A stretch of DNA of 64,000 nt from Prorocentrum cordatum (Eukaryota; Sar; Dinophyceae; Prorocentrales; Prorocentraceae). Shown in pieces: positions 22,176-32,640 of this stretch. The stretch is from assembly GCA_963575745.1 (NCBI GenBank), contig CAUYUJ010012758.1, forward strand, positions 387,501 to 451,500, written 5' to 3'. The position numbers were made by a program, and so were the translations under genes. Below the pieces are notes generated by a model, which worked only from the letters and a program-made list of their open reading frames with translations, was not told the DNA's origin and made no database searches. The first letter of the stretch is position 1, and each line of letters starts with the position of its first letter.

Positions 22176-22417
22176 TCTCCCCTCCTCCATCATCATCGTT
22201 TCTTCCGAGCGATGGGCACCGTTGTCCTCTTGGCCCTCTTCCTATTCAGTTTCCGACGCTGCAGTCGGCGCCACTGGCCAAAGGACTGAAACATGTTCTC
22301 CCAGTTTTGAAGGCACGAGCTCGCCCACGCCCATTTGACCCCCCGCAGCAGCCTGCAGCGGACTGACCCTTGAAGGCAGGTGCTCGCGCGGCACGTAAAC
22401 ACAAAAGCCAAGAACAC

Positions 22418-22452
22418 AAAAAAAACAAAACAAAAACAAAAAAAACAAAAAA

Positions 22453-22517
<65 letters not shown>
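22418..22517 (+). repeat. A-rich lead-in and 64-base poly(A) run
   Basis: CAAAACAAAAAC lead-in, then an uninterrupted run of 64 A at 22454-22517. It is unique in this GC-rich window. It may be the tail of a retroposed transcript whose body lies to the left, or a cloned/assembled homopolymer. A smaller run of 19 A is at 40514-40532. Confidence 0.8.
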
Positions 22518-22518
<1 letters not shown>

Positions 22519-23765
22519 GTCGGGAGGTAAAAGGCGACCAGGCAAACATCATTGTTGTTCCTCGGATGCTTGAAGGATGTTTGCCTCCTGGGGGGGTCCT
22601 GACGAGGCTCCGAGAGCACTTGGAACCGTCTCGCGGCCTTCGCCGGGTTTTGTGGAAGCATGTCGGAAGTTCTTGTGATACATGTCCTGTTATCTTGAGC
22701 CGCCTGGGAGGCCATCTCGGAGCATCGGAGGCCTTCGTGAAACCACTTCGAGCGAAGAAGACCCCTCTGACACATCGCGGCCCCCGCCGCAAAAGTCGCA
22801 GGGAAGGCGAGGGGGAGGGCCCCCCTCCCCGAATTGGAAGAGGGCTTTGGAAGAGGAACAAAAGAACTCGTTAGGCCATCTACGCCCAAAGGGCTGGTGG
22901 GATTCTGATGAGGTTCGCCGTCCGAGTCGAGCGGTTTCTATGTTTGTGTGTCGATCTCTAGAGGATCGGTCCGTCCGAGGCTCCGGGCTCCGTCAGAAAA
23001 CCACTCGGGATGACAATCTGGGGAAGCCCTGGGTCCCAGACCCGTTTCTTTCAGGCCCCTTCGATTCCATATCAGAGGAGGGAGGTGGAGTTGAGAAAGT
23101 GGTTCTCGTCTTCCTCCTATGCCTCCTCTTGCTCCGTCTCCGCCTCAAAAGCGACACTTCGCTGGACACCCCGTTGAACCGTATGATGATACGTCTTCGC
23201 GTTATCCATTACACGCCAGGAGGATGCAAGGCAACTGCGAAAAGCAAGTCGTTTTCAGAGCGGGGCCTTCGCCAAAATGGTGCGCTAGTTGTTCCAGGGG
23301 GGGCGCTTCTAGCAGTGAAAACAAAGTTTGCAGGGACGTTGCGACTTGAGGCAAAATTGCAGCACCGTTGATGCATCGTTGGTTGCTCTGGTTCCCCTCC
23401 TTGTCCTCCACATCCCCCTCCTCCTCTTCGGCAAGGCTTGGAGCTGCCCACGCACGGCCCCGCAGTTCTGGGCCGCACCGCGCGCGCGTGGCGGGAGGGT
23501 GGAAGTGGAGATAACCCTGACTTCGGATCCGCCGTACTTGGGGCCGTCTCGTGAGCAGGGCGGAGATCTATCTGCCCTGCTTCTTCCAGGCGCCGTTGAT
23601 GTCGATGTGTTTGCCGTCGCGAGCACGTGTTTTCTCTGCAGCCTCGCCCGCCCTTGTGGCACGCAGGCGCCGACGTGTCGGCTCCAGCGGCGCTCCCCGC
23701 GGAGCTTCCCGTGGGCCTGGAGGAGGATTGCACGGATCCCCAGCGCCGCTGCTTCCCGTGAGTCG
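22518..23765. other. Unassigned stretch with one dispersed-family copy
   Basis: 22985-23060 (AAACCACTCGGGATGACAAT) is a minus-oriented copy of the family at 24462. 22590-22760 has weak GGCC/CTTGG-family character. No gene with a convincing codon pattern. Confidence 0.4.
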
Positions 23766-24045
23766 AGATTCGCGGAGGAGGAGGAGCAGGAGGAGGAGGA
23801 GGAGGAGGAGGAGGGGGAGGGAGGAGGGGGAGGAGGAGGAGGGGGAGGGAGAAGGGGGAGGAGGAGGAGGAGGAGGAGGAGGAGGAGGAGGAGGAGGAGG
23901 AGGAGGAGGAGGAGGAGGAGGAGGAGGAGGAGGAGGAAGGGGAGGAGGAGGAGGGGCAGGGGGAGGAGGAGGAGGAGGAGGAGGAGGTGGAGCAGCAGCA
24001 GCAGCAGGAGGAGGAGGAGGGGGAGAGAGAAGGGAGAAGAGATGA
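23766..24045 (+). repeat. GGA field
   Basis: GGAGGAGGAGGAGG with few interruptions. Poly-Gly, poly-Arg, poly-Glu and, on the other strand, poly-Ser/Pro frames are artefacts. Confidence 0.9.
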
Positions 24046-24461
24046 GGAGGGGAGGCGGCATTCCCAGACCCCCTCGGGTGTGCTTCTGCTTCCAGTGTGC
24101 CGACAGTCTGGCATTGAGAGAACGCCCATCCAGACAACTCGATTCAGGAAGGCTGCACCAGTTCGCTCGGCATTCGAGTGTACCAGTGCAGTCCCCAGTC
24201 CGTTTCGCTCAGTTGCGTTCGTTTCGCCGGCTACAATCAGTTCTTCTTGAAAGTCGATTCGCTACCCCGCTGGGTTCCACTCGGAATGCGTTGCCATGCG
24301 CACATGGAGTGCCCCTGGCAGCTTTCACTAAAGGGCGTTGTTCTAAAGGGTGTTATGTCAATATTCGAGAGATGCGCGGGGGGCGCGGCGTTCCCAGACC
24401 CCTCGGGACATGGAAAAAAAATACGATGGACCGCTTTCTACTACTTTGGGTTTCCAAGGGC

Positions 24462-24582
24462 TATTGCTGGGCCTCGAGATCGTCAAAAAGCGATTCGGGA
24501 TCAAGAACCAGTCCCAGGAAGATGTCCGTACCTCCGGGGGTCCAAGTTATGAAAAATCATGACGTCGGGGGTCTGGATCCGG
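24462..24582 (-). repeat. 120-bp dispersed repeat, well-preserved minus copy
   Basis: The reverse complement reads CCCCCGACGTCATGATTTTT ... CTTGGACCC ... CCTGGGACTGGTTCTTGATC ... GAATCGCTTTTTGACGA. It matches 56015-56135 over about 110 bp. Non-coding. Weaker copies are listed under 14650 and 35700. Confidence 0.75.
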
Positions 24583-24889
24583 GGCGGGGGACCCACACTG
24601 TGCGGTAACCACCGTGTGGTGAGCCAAAGGGGATTCGAGGTGGCCGCACGGTTTGGGGACCTGCGTCGTCCTCTCCGAGGGCGTCTCGGGCGACTCACAG
24701 CCAGAACTGAGCGTTGGCGGACCGTGAGGTGAGATCTTTGGGGGTTCCGAGGTCACCGCACGGTCTGTCACCGCACCAGTTTTGGACCCCCAAAGCATGC
24801 GGATCCTCCGCGTCTTTGTTGTTCTTTCTCCTCTGCCTGCGATGTGTGACGAACTGCCGGGGGTTGGGCATGCGTAGCACCCACTTGGG

Positions 24890-25165
24890 CTGCAGGTGGC
24901 GCTGCCTGTGGACGCACGAAGCGCGTGAGGAGTGTGCAGAAATGCTCCGGGGACGGCGTGCGCGCGCACACCCATTGGGGCCGTTGGTGGGGCCCCCATA
25001 TGGGGGCACGAAACGCGTAAGGGGTGCACCGAAATGCGGGGGGGGGGGGGGGGCGGCACACATGCACGCCCACTGGGACCGTAGGTGGAGCCCACTAGGG
25101 GGCACGAAACGTGTGAGGGTTGTGCCGAGATGGGCACGGGCGGCATACGTGGGCGCCCACTGTTG
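24890..25165 (+). repeat. Fifth array of the 90-bp satellite, without recognised end modules
   Basis: About three units with GGGGGCACGAAACGCGTAAG and GTGCACCGAAATG cores and an internal run of 15 or more G near 25040. I found no left or right module beside it, so it is either a truncated composite element or a separately amplified fragment. Confidence 0.65.
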
Positions 25166-25600
25166 ACGGACCTCCTTACTTCTGCAGGTCAAAAGATGTT
25201 GCTCTTCAGCTCGAGAGGCCACGCGGGTGCCCGCGGTAACGGTCGAGTTTATCACTGTTATGGGGGACGTGAGTGGATGTGGTCCCGCTTCCCGTGTATG
25301 AGTGTGTTGTGGGAGAGGGCGAGAGCCCGCAGTGGCGCTCGAGCTGGTGGTGATGATGGTTGTGGTGGTGGTGGTGGTGGTGATGATGAGGATGAGGATG
25401 AGGATGAGGATGAGGATGATGAGGATGATGAGGAGGAGGAGGAGGAGGATAATGAGGATGATGAGGATGATGAGGATGATGAGGATGATGACGACAACGA
25501 CGACGACGACAATGGTGATGATGGTGGTCATGGTGCAGCCACATTCCAGTAGAATCTTAGCATTACGTTTCACTTGCAGTGCCGCGTGGATCCAATTTCC
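25166..25600 (+). repeat. Segmental duplication, copy 1 (with GAT/GAG array inside)
   Basis: Starts CTTCTGCAGGTCAAAAG ... CTCGAGAGGCCACGCGGGTG, contains GAGAGCCCGCAGTGGCGCTC (25321-25340), a GATGAGGATGAGG array at 25350-25540 and TTTCACTTGCAGTGCC. It parallels 26565-26960. Confidence 0.7.
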
Positions 25601-26009
25601 CTGGGGGTCCAAGATCCGAGGTTGGGGGGTGAGATCGCAGTGGAACGGAGAGCCCCCCACCGGGAGATCGGTTGCGGTTTCGTGTCCGTGTCGTGCGTGC
25701 GGGCGAGGCGAAGCTGCGTGGGCGCGTGAGAGAAGTGATGCCGCCGTGGCCAGGGGCTGTGGAGCCGGTTGTCTGCCCCTCCCTCCCCCCAGCGCGCGGT
25801 TGCACGGGGTGTCCCGTCGGTGGCGCGTCGGTGCCCCTACGGTGTTCAGTGATGAGAGCCGCGTGTCTCCTCTGGGGCGGGCGTCTGGGAGGCGACGGGG
25901 CTGGGGCCCTGGGGCTCCGGGGCTCCGGAGCCCTGGGGCTGGGGCCCGGGCTGGGGCCGGGGCAGGAGCCCGGGGGCCGGGGGCCGGGGGCCGGGGGCCG
26001 GAGTTTGCT

Positions 26010-26100
26010 GTCTTTGCTTGTGCTGTAAGCGCTGCGGGGCGAAACGTAGCGACGTTCCCACGCGCGCCCTGCACGCGCGCTCACGTGCGCACGCACGCGC
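26010..26100 (+). repeat. 85-bp duplicated segment, copy 1
   Basis: GTAAGCGCTGCGGGGCGAAA then GTAGCGACGTTCCCACGCGC. It recurs at 26455-26545 (GGAAGCGCTGCGGTGCGAAA, GTAGCGACGCTCCCACGCGC). The copies lie about 450 bp apart. No gene recognised between 25600 and 26565. Confidence 0.65.
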
Positions 26101-26564
26101 GTGTACACGAGCACCCGCATGCCACACCAGACATCACCCCTGCTCACTCCTTGGGGCAATATCCATGCTAGGAATGTGCATCGTTTTGTTTGTTCGGGGG
26201 GGGAGGGCTGGCAGTTCATCCCTTAACAGCATTGGGCGGGCGATGCCAGATATTGGCGACCAAAGGCAAGAAGTTGGCGGGGGAGACGAAGTTCGGAATG
26301 CCATAAGGGATTGGCACCCCTCCCGCACTCGTGCGCAGTGGCGGCGGTGGCAAAAGACGTTCATTGTACAGCGCGCGTATCTCCCACTGACCCAAGCGCT
26401 CGCTTCGTTGTCCCTCGCAACAGTGCGCAACCTAGTGGCATTGCACACCGTGCGATTGACGTATTTGCTTTGCTGGAAGCGCTGCGGTGCGAAATGTAGC
26501 GACGCTCCCACGCGCGCCCTACACGCGCGCTTGCGCACTGGCACGGCAAGAAGTTTGTGGGGGA

Positions 26565-26960
26565 GACGAAGTTCAAAATCCCACTTCTGCAGGCCGATTG
26601 AGTTTCCTCTTGAGCTCGAAATGTCACGCGGGTGCTCGTGGTGACGGTCGAGCTTATCATTGGTATGTGTGACGTGGGTGGATGTGCGCCCGCTGCGATG
26701 CTCGAGCTACGCAATGTTAAGGGGGAAGTAATTGATGGGAGTTGGCGGGGCCCGCAATGACAATTGAGCCTTGCATCGCTTCCCTTGTTACGAGGGTGTT
26801 GTGGAAGTGGGCGAGAGCCCGCAGTGGCGCTCGAGCTGGTGGTGATGATGGTGGTGATGATGACAATGGTGATGATGATTATGGTGGCGGGGAGACCCCA
26901 TCACCCTGTAATCATAGGATGATGGTTCACTTGCAGTGCCCCGCAATGGACTTCTCAGAG
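26565..26960 (+). repeat. Segmental duplication, copy 2
   Basis: CTTCTGCAGGCCGATTG, TCACGCGGGTGCTCGTGGTG, GAGAGCCCGCAGTGGCGCTC (26813-26832) and TTCACTTGCAGTGCCCCGC parallel 25166-25600. The internal GAT array is much shorter here. Confidence 0.7.
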
Positions 26961-26964
26961 GGCC

Positions 26965-27020
26965 GCAGGGCTTCTGAGAAGCCCTGCCGCCTTCTGAGAA
27001 GGCCTGGCCCCTCTGAGATG
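26965..27020. repeat. Pair of near-perfect hairpins
   Basis: GCAGGGCTTCT-G-AGAAGCCCTGC is an 11-bp-arm palindrome with a one-base centre. It is followed by GCCTTCT-G-AGAAGGC. Both share the CTTCTGAGAAG core with the larger hairpin at 39911-39974, so this may be a small structured repeat family. Confidence 0.6.
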
Positions 27021-27109
27021 TCCTCTCAATGAAATCACAAATGAGGCCCCCGTTCGAGACGTCCTGAATGCGCATGTGAGTGTTCGAGGGTGCATAAGCG
27101 GGAGTGGTG

Positions 27110-27116
27110 ATGATAG

Positions 27117-27159
<43 letters not shown>

Positions 27160-27426
27160 CATGATGATGAGGATGATGAGGATGATGAGGAAGAGGAGGA
27201 AGAGGAAGAGGAAGAGGAAGAGGAAGAGGCAGAGGCAGAGGAGGGGAGGAGGAGGATGATGGTGTTGATGCTGATGGTACTGATGACGATGACGATGGTG
27301 ATGGTAATGATGATGACGCTGATGGTGATGATGATATGTGGTCATTATGATGGTGTTGATGATGGTGGTGGTGGCGATGGTGGTGATGGTCATGACGATA
27401 ATGATATCGATGCCGATGATCATGTC

Positions 27427-27484
<58 letters not shown>

Positions 27485-27637
27485 CTGGTGATGATGATGA
27501 TGATGATGACGATGACGATGACGATGATGATGATGATGACGATGCTATTGATGACAACGATAGTGATGCTGGTGATAGTAATGGTAATGGTGATGGTGAT
27601 GGTGGTTGCGATGATGGCGATGATGTGTTATTGGTGG

Positions 27638-27669
<32 letters not shown>

Positions 27670-27676
27670 GTGCTGA

Positions 27677-27710
<34 letters not shown>

Positions 27711-28095
27711 GGTGACGATGATGATGATGGTGGTGATGTATTTTCACGCTGATGTTGATGATCGTGATGTGATGGTGGTGGCAGTGATGACAGTGGTGAT
27801 GGTTGTGGTGATGGTGGTGCTGATGACGATGACGACGACGACAACGACGATGACGATGGTGATGATGATGATGTGCTGATGGACGATGATGCTGATGATG
27901 ATGGAGATGGTGGTCGTGAGGTAGTGTGTGAATTGTGATAATGGTGGTGACGGTGGTGGTGGTGGTGGTGGTGGTGGTGGTGGTGGTGGTGGTGGTGGTG
28001 GTGGCAGTTGTGATGATGTTGATGGTGATGATGATGATGGTGATGATGATGGTGATGATGATGACGATGACGAAGTTGGTGATGATGATGTTGCG
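27110..28095 (+). repeat. GAT/GGT microsatellite field with GGT subfield
   Basis: GATGATGATG and related triplets, a GGAAGAGG stretch near 27190-27260, and a pure (GGT)n-type run near 27950-28005. No gene. Confidence 0.9.
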
Positions 28096-28808
28096 ACTGT
28101 GGAAGGGTGTAAGTGTAAGAGTGATGACGACGAGCGTGGGAAGAGGAGAGAATAGCAGGATTAGGTATTCCCTTTCCTGTGCGGAGGCGTCCAGAGAAGA
28201 CAGGAACCCACTCAGGATGTTGGGACTATCCGACAGGGGATGGAAGACAAGGCAGCAGGAAGGGGTCGAGAGGTCCGGGGGGGGGCACGTGCTGAAAAAG
28301 TACGACGTCGGAGGTCTGGAGTGGGAACGCCCAGAGCCCTGTTTGGCTATGCCCTGGTTCGCTCGGCCATGGGCGCTGCAAAGCGGGGGAGTTCTAAGCG
28401 GGGACGGGGAGAACGCCCCTGCTGATGACTCTTGTTGAGCAGCCTCCTGGCCTGATTGGCCCTGACTTCCGACTGGTCAGTTTCCTCCTCTTCCTCCTCA
28501 CATCGCCCCGCCGCCAGACGACGGGGTGGAAATTGGCAATATCTTGACAGTTGTGCTCACAAATTGTGAGCATGCGAGCATGAGGGGGCGGAAGCGCCGT
28601 TCTGGGAGGAGAACTCAACAAAACAGAGTGTCCGTAATACGGCCCCAAGGGCAACCTCTGTTGGCGGCGTGCAGTACCAGAATGCATGCTACAGGCGGCC
28701 TGCTGCTGGGGTTGGCAACTGTTGCTGGGCGCGGGGGGGCTGCACATGCTCCTCTTCGCAGACTCGGCGAAGTTCACAGGGTGTGTTTCGTTCTGACCTC
28801 TCGGCTGT
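28096..28808. other. Unassigned stretch
   Basis: No firm gene. AATTGTGAGCATGCGAGCATGAG at 28560-28582 is a short repetitive spot. Between 28669 and 29074 one plus frame runs through a GAG field and ends VRARRARWCTVWRGE; its Glu/Lys-rich middle is repeat-derived, so coding status is open. Confidence 0.35.
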
Positions 28809-28995
28809 CCCAGGAAGGGGAGGAGGAGGAGAAGGAGGAGGAGGAGGAGGAGGAAGAGCAGGAGCAGAAGGAGGAGGAGAGGAGGAGAAGGAGAAGGAGG
28901 AGAAGGCGAAGGAGGAGGCTCTGGAGCAGCAGGAGGAGGCGGAGGAGGACGAGGACAAGGTGAAGAAGGAGGAGGAGGAGGAGGAGAAGGAGGAT
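28809..28995 (+). repeat. GAG/GGAGAAG field
   Basis: GGAGGAGGAGAAGGAGGAGG-type purine DNA. Confidence 0.85.
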
Positions 28996-29260
28996 GACAC
29001 GGCGGTTCTGCGCAAAGCAGGGCCGGTTCGAGCCCGCCGTGCGCGGTGGTGCACGGTTTGGCGCGGGGAGTGACGCCGTCGAGTGTTGTCCCACATGTTT
29101 GTCCCATTTCTTGTGCACGGTTCTCTCTACAAACGGGCACGTCCCGAGCCGCTACGGAAAAAGCTCAGGACAGCCCCCTGGTGGCCTGCACTCGGCGCGG
29201 GGAGGAGGACGACGGCCACGGCGGCGGCGTATCGAAGGCGGCCCTCTCTGTGTCCGCCCG

Positions 29261-29440
29261 CCGCCGCGGCCGCCCCAGGAGGGTCTGGAGGACTCCGCCG
29301 CGGCCACGGCCGCGGCGCTGTTGTTCGAGGAGCTGGAGGCGCTTCTCCGCCCGGGCGTTGGGGGCGGGACGCACTGCCCTGAGAGCCAGGCGCTGCAGTT
29401 CGTTCACAGCAGGCGCTTCGGCCCAGCTTCGGGCCCAGGA
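29261..29440 (+). CDS. Possible exon fragment, Ala/Leu/Glu-rich helix
   Basis: In the frame starting at 29261 the codons suddenly become GC3-rich and give EGLEDSAAATAAALLFEELE followed by ALLRPG and HCPESQALQFVHSRRFG. This reads like an amphipathic helix and short loop. No family recognised, and no start or stop is assigned. The same frame stays open to 29815, but beyond about 29440 it runs into a dispersed repeat, so that extension is not believed. It could be an exon of a broken gene or chance. Confidence 0.25.
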
Positions 29441-29765
29441 CCATCACCAGGCATCGATCGGGCTCGAAAGAAGCAGCAGAACGGTGGAGTTGGGGCTCTG
29501 GTCGTGATTCGCCGTGATGTCGCAGTTTGTCCGCGACGTCGGCAGGAGAGGGGTCCTGGAGGGTCCCCGCTGCTTTCGGGACCCTTGGAGGCCCATGCGG
29601 GAGACCTGGGACTGTCAGAGCAGGGTCGGGACGAGAAGCTGGTCTTCGGGAAAGTCTGGTGGTCCAGAACCGCTTTCGCCCAGCCCCAGGACCGCCAAAA
29701 ACTTGTTCTGGATGAAACCGGCCCCAGGGAAAGGATTGGAGTTTCGCGAGGGCGCATCGAAAACA
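29440..29765 (+). repeat. Dispersed-family copies (ATCGATC...GCTCTGGTC and AAAAAC...GGATGAAAC types)
   Basis: 29450-29545 (GGGCTCTGGTCGTGATTCGC, CCGCGACGTCGGCA) resembles 36305-36430 and 40195-40290. 29690-29755 (GACCGCCAAAAACTTGTTCT) resembles 49775-49850. The two families often lie near each other. Confidence 0.5.
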
Positions 29766-30060
29766 AAAAGAAACAACAAAATATCTGTGAGGGCACGAGC
29801 TCCCAAGGAACCTAACGGTTGTTCTCCTCCTATCGACTTGTGCGGGTCAAGCTAGAGTCGAAATATGTAAAGATGTGTACCGTCTAGACACACGGGGGCC
29901 CTGCGGACTGCTCGAAATAGCGGGACGGAATTCCGAATTGTTTTACGACCAGTGCGACAGTCCACGAACGTTACCCAAGTAAAGAAAGTTTGTTTGTTCG
30001 TTGCCACTGTCTACCTTTCCCGCACGAGCTGATCACCAGCGAGTGAGGCAGGCCAAAAAT

Positions 30061-31225
30061 TAGCCTGGCGAAGGACCCAACCATATGCAGCTGCGAGTAC
30101 CGCACGGATATGAGACGAAGGAGGGGGCACGCAAACTAGGCCGCTCTTCTCATGGGCACCGCGCCACTGCATGGACGAGGCACAGGGCAGCGCGGGCAGG
30201 AGCTTTGGCACGAGAGATGGTCCCTGCCACTGGGGCCTTCGGTGGAGCTCCCTATGGGGCCACGAAACGTGTGAGGGGTGTGCCGAGATGGGTGGTGGGG
30301 AGGCATGCGAACCCTGCCACTGGGGCCTTCGGTGGAGCTCCCTATGGGGCCACGAAAGGGGTGTGCCGTGGGTGGTGGGGAGGCATGCGAACCCTGCCAC
30401 TGGGGCCTTCGGTGGAGCTCCCTATGGGGCCACGAAACGTGTGAGGGGTGTGCCGAAATGGGTGGTGGGGAGGCATGCGGACCCTGCCACTGGGGCCTTC
30501 GGTGGAGCTCCCTATGGGGCCACGAAACGTGTGAGGGGTGTGCCGAAATGGGTGGTGGGGAGGCATGCGAACGCAGCCACTGGGGCCTTCGGTGGAGCTC
30601 CCTATGGGGCCACGAAACGTGTGAGGGGTGTGCCGAAATGGGTGGTGGGGAGCATGCGGACCAGCCACTGGGGCCTTCGGTGGAGCTCCCTATGGGGCCA
30701 CGAAACGTGTGAGGGGTGTGCCGAAATGGGCGGTGGGGAGGCATGCGGCCAGCCACTGGGGCCTTCGGTGGAGCTCCCTATGGGGCCACGAAACGTGTGA
30801 GGGGTGTGCCGAAATGGGTGGTGGGGAGGCATGCGAACGCAGCCACTGGGGCCTTCGGTGGAGCTCCCTATGGGGCCACGAAACGTGTGAGGGGTGTGCC
30901 GAAATGGGTGGTGGGGAGGCATGCGGACCCTGCCACTGGGGCCTTCGGTGGAGCTCCCTATGGGGCCACGAAACGTGTGAGGGGTGTGCCGAAATGGGTG
31001 GTGGGGAGGCATGCGGACCCTGCCACTGGGGCCTTCGGTGGAGCTCCCTATGGGGCCACGAAACGTGTGAGGGGTGTGCCGAAATGGGTAATGGGGAGGC
31101 ATGCGGACCCTGCCACTGGGGCCTTCGGTGGAGCTCCCTATGGGGCCACGAAACGTATGAGGGGTGTGCCGAAATGGGCGTGGGTGACGATGACGATGAT
31201 GATGACGATGATAGTGATGATGATA

Positions 31226-31261
<36 letters not shown>

Positions 31262-31292
31262 GTGATGGTGATGGTGATGGTGATGGTGATGG

Positions 31293-31336
<44 letters not shown>

Positions 31337-31592
31337 TTGATGGTGATGGTGATGGTGATGGTGATGGTGATGGTGATGGTGATGGTGATGGTGATGATGA
31401 TGATGATGATGATGATGATGGTGATGGTGATGGTGATGGTGATGGTGATGATGATGATGATGATGATGATGATGGTGATGGTGATGGTGATGGTGATGGT
31501 GATGGTGATGGTGATGGTGATGGTGATGGTGATGATGATGATGGTGATGGTGATGGTGATGGTGATGATGACGATGACGATAATGATGATGG

Positions 31593-31625
<33 letters not shown>

Positions 31626-31720
31626 CGATGGGAAGAGGGAGGAGGGGGAGGAGGAGGAGAGGAACGCGGGGCACCGTCTCTTCAAAACGAGGACCCAACA
31701 CCACAGGATGGTTGGGAATA
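30061..31720 (+). mobile_element. Composite satellite element, copy 4 (youngest)
   Basis: The left module TAGCCTGGCGAAGGACCCAA is at 30061-30105. About 110 bp of unique DNA follow, then eleven highly similar satellite units with GGAGCTC anchors at 30244, 30334, 30414, 30504, 30594, 30682, 30770, 30860, 30950, 31040 and 31130. The period is 90 bp with 80- and 88-bp deletion variants. Next is a GAT/GGT microsatellite (31185-31625), a GAGGAGGGGGAGG stretch and the right module at 31677-31720 (TTCAAAACGAGGACCCAACA ... CACAGGATGGTTGGGAA). Ninety bp is thirty codons, so both strands stay open. I treat the resulting repeat proteins as artefacts. Confidence 0.85.
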
Positions 31721-31768
31721 AAAGAATTCGTACCAGACGATATCATGCATTGCCAACCCCACCTTCCC

Positions 31769-32065
31769 TCGGACGGGCGGGCGGGCGGGTACCAGAGCTA
31801 AGTTCAGGATATCTACACATGGAATTCGACAACGTATGAACATGCAAGGGAGTGCTGGGATTCGGACGCGAAACCGCCTCTGATGACAGGGTACGACTGC
31901 GAGTGTGAATGCGTACTTGGCCCAGCTTCCTTTTCGAGTGGGGAGCGGCGGAGCCGAAGCGTGCGGCTGAGACAGAGGGGGCCCGCTGATCACCACGTCG
32001 AGGACGGCCTCTCCGATATCCACGGCCCCAGCTTGGAGCTGCTCTTCAGGGCTGAGGCCGCTCTG
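31769..32065 (-). repeat. 297-bp direct duplication, copy 1
   Basis: Appears identical base for base to 32066-32362 as far as I could compare by eye. It starts in CGGACGGGCGGGCGGGCGGG. 297 bp is 99 codons, so reading frames survive the duplication. It is either a very recent event or an assembly artefact. Confidence 0.9.
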
Positions 32066-32362
32066 TCGGACGGGCGGGCGGGCGGGTACCAGAGCTAAGT
32101 TCAGGATATCTACACATGGAATTCGACAACGTATGAACATGCAAGGGAGTGCTGGGATTCGGACGCGAAACCGCCTCTGATGACAGGGTACGACTGCGAG
32201 TGTGAATGCGTACTTGGCCCAGCTTCCTTTTCGAGTGGGGAGCGGCGGAGCCGAAGCGTGCGGCTGAGACAGAGGGGGCCCGCTGATCACCACGTCGAGG
32301 ACGGCCTCTCCGATATCCACGGCCCCAGCTTGGAGCTGCTCTTCAGGGCTGAGGCCGCTCTG
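32066..32362 (-). repeat. 297-bp direct duplication, copy 2
   Basis: Second copy; its right edge runs into the minus-strand coding fragment 32287-32640. Confidence 0.9.
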
Positions 32363-32640
32363 TCGGCCGCCGTGTCTGCTACATCCTCCAGGCCGGCACT
32401 CTCCCACAAGACTGCGACCGCCTCGGCAACCTCCTGGGTCTGCGCCGCTGCGGTAGATAAGGCTCCTGTATTGCGGAGCCCGAGACGGTACGCACCGGAC
32501 ATCGGGCGTGAAGACAGGCGGTCCAGCACGCCGAGGACGAGGCTCGCCACGAAGTCTAACACCACGTCGGGATGGCACACTACGAGCACAGTGAGCCCGC
32601 ACGAGAGGAGGGTCGTCAGGGATTGAAATAGCGGAAGGAG
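32287..32640 (-). CDS. Coding fragment, hydrophobic N-part and Ala-rich helix, unknown family
   Basis: On the minus strand the frame from about 32640 to the TGA at 32287-32289 has clean GC3-rich codons. It reads LFQSLTTLLSCGLTVLVVCH, PDVVLDFVASLVLGVLDRLS, then a polar turn (SGAYRLGLRNTGALS) and a helix (QTQEVAEAVAVLWESAGLED). A membrane-associated or amphipathic protein is likely; no family recognised. The 5' side dissolves into a CTC repeat (32641-32690) and no start is clear. The 3' part lies in the 297-bp duplicated DNA, where the frame reaches its stop; another frame (GAVDIGEAVLDVVISG) stays open through both copies. This looks like an exon of a damaged or multi-exon gene. Confidence 0.4.
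   Translation of the reverse strand, partial: LLPLFQSLTTLLSCGLTVLVVCHPDVVLDFVASLVLGVLDRLSSRPMSGAYRLGLRNTGALSTAAAQTQEVAEAVAVLWESAGLEDVADTAADRAASALKSSSKLGPWISERPSSTW

Noticed and set aside
30225-31180. CRISPR array
   Set aside because: Units are contiguous 90-bp tandem repeats without unique spacers, in a eukaryotic context.
30171-31839. Long repeat proteins (up to about 400 residues) on both strands
   Set aside because: They arise because the satellite unit is 90 bp and the adjoining microsatellite is a triplet; several frames on both strands are open at once.
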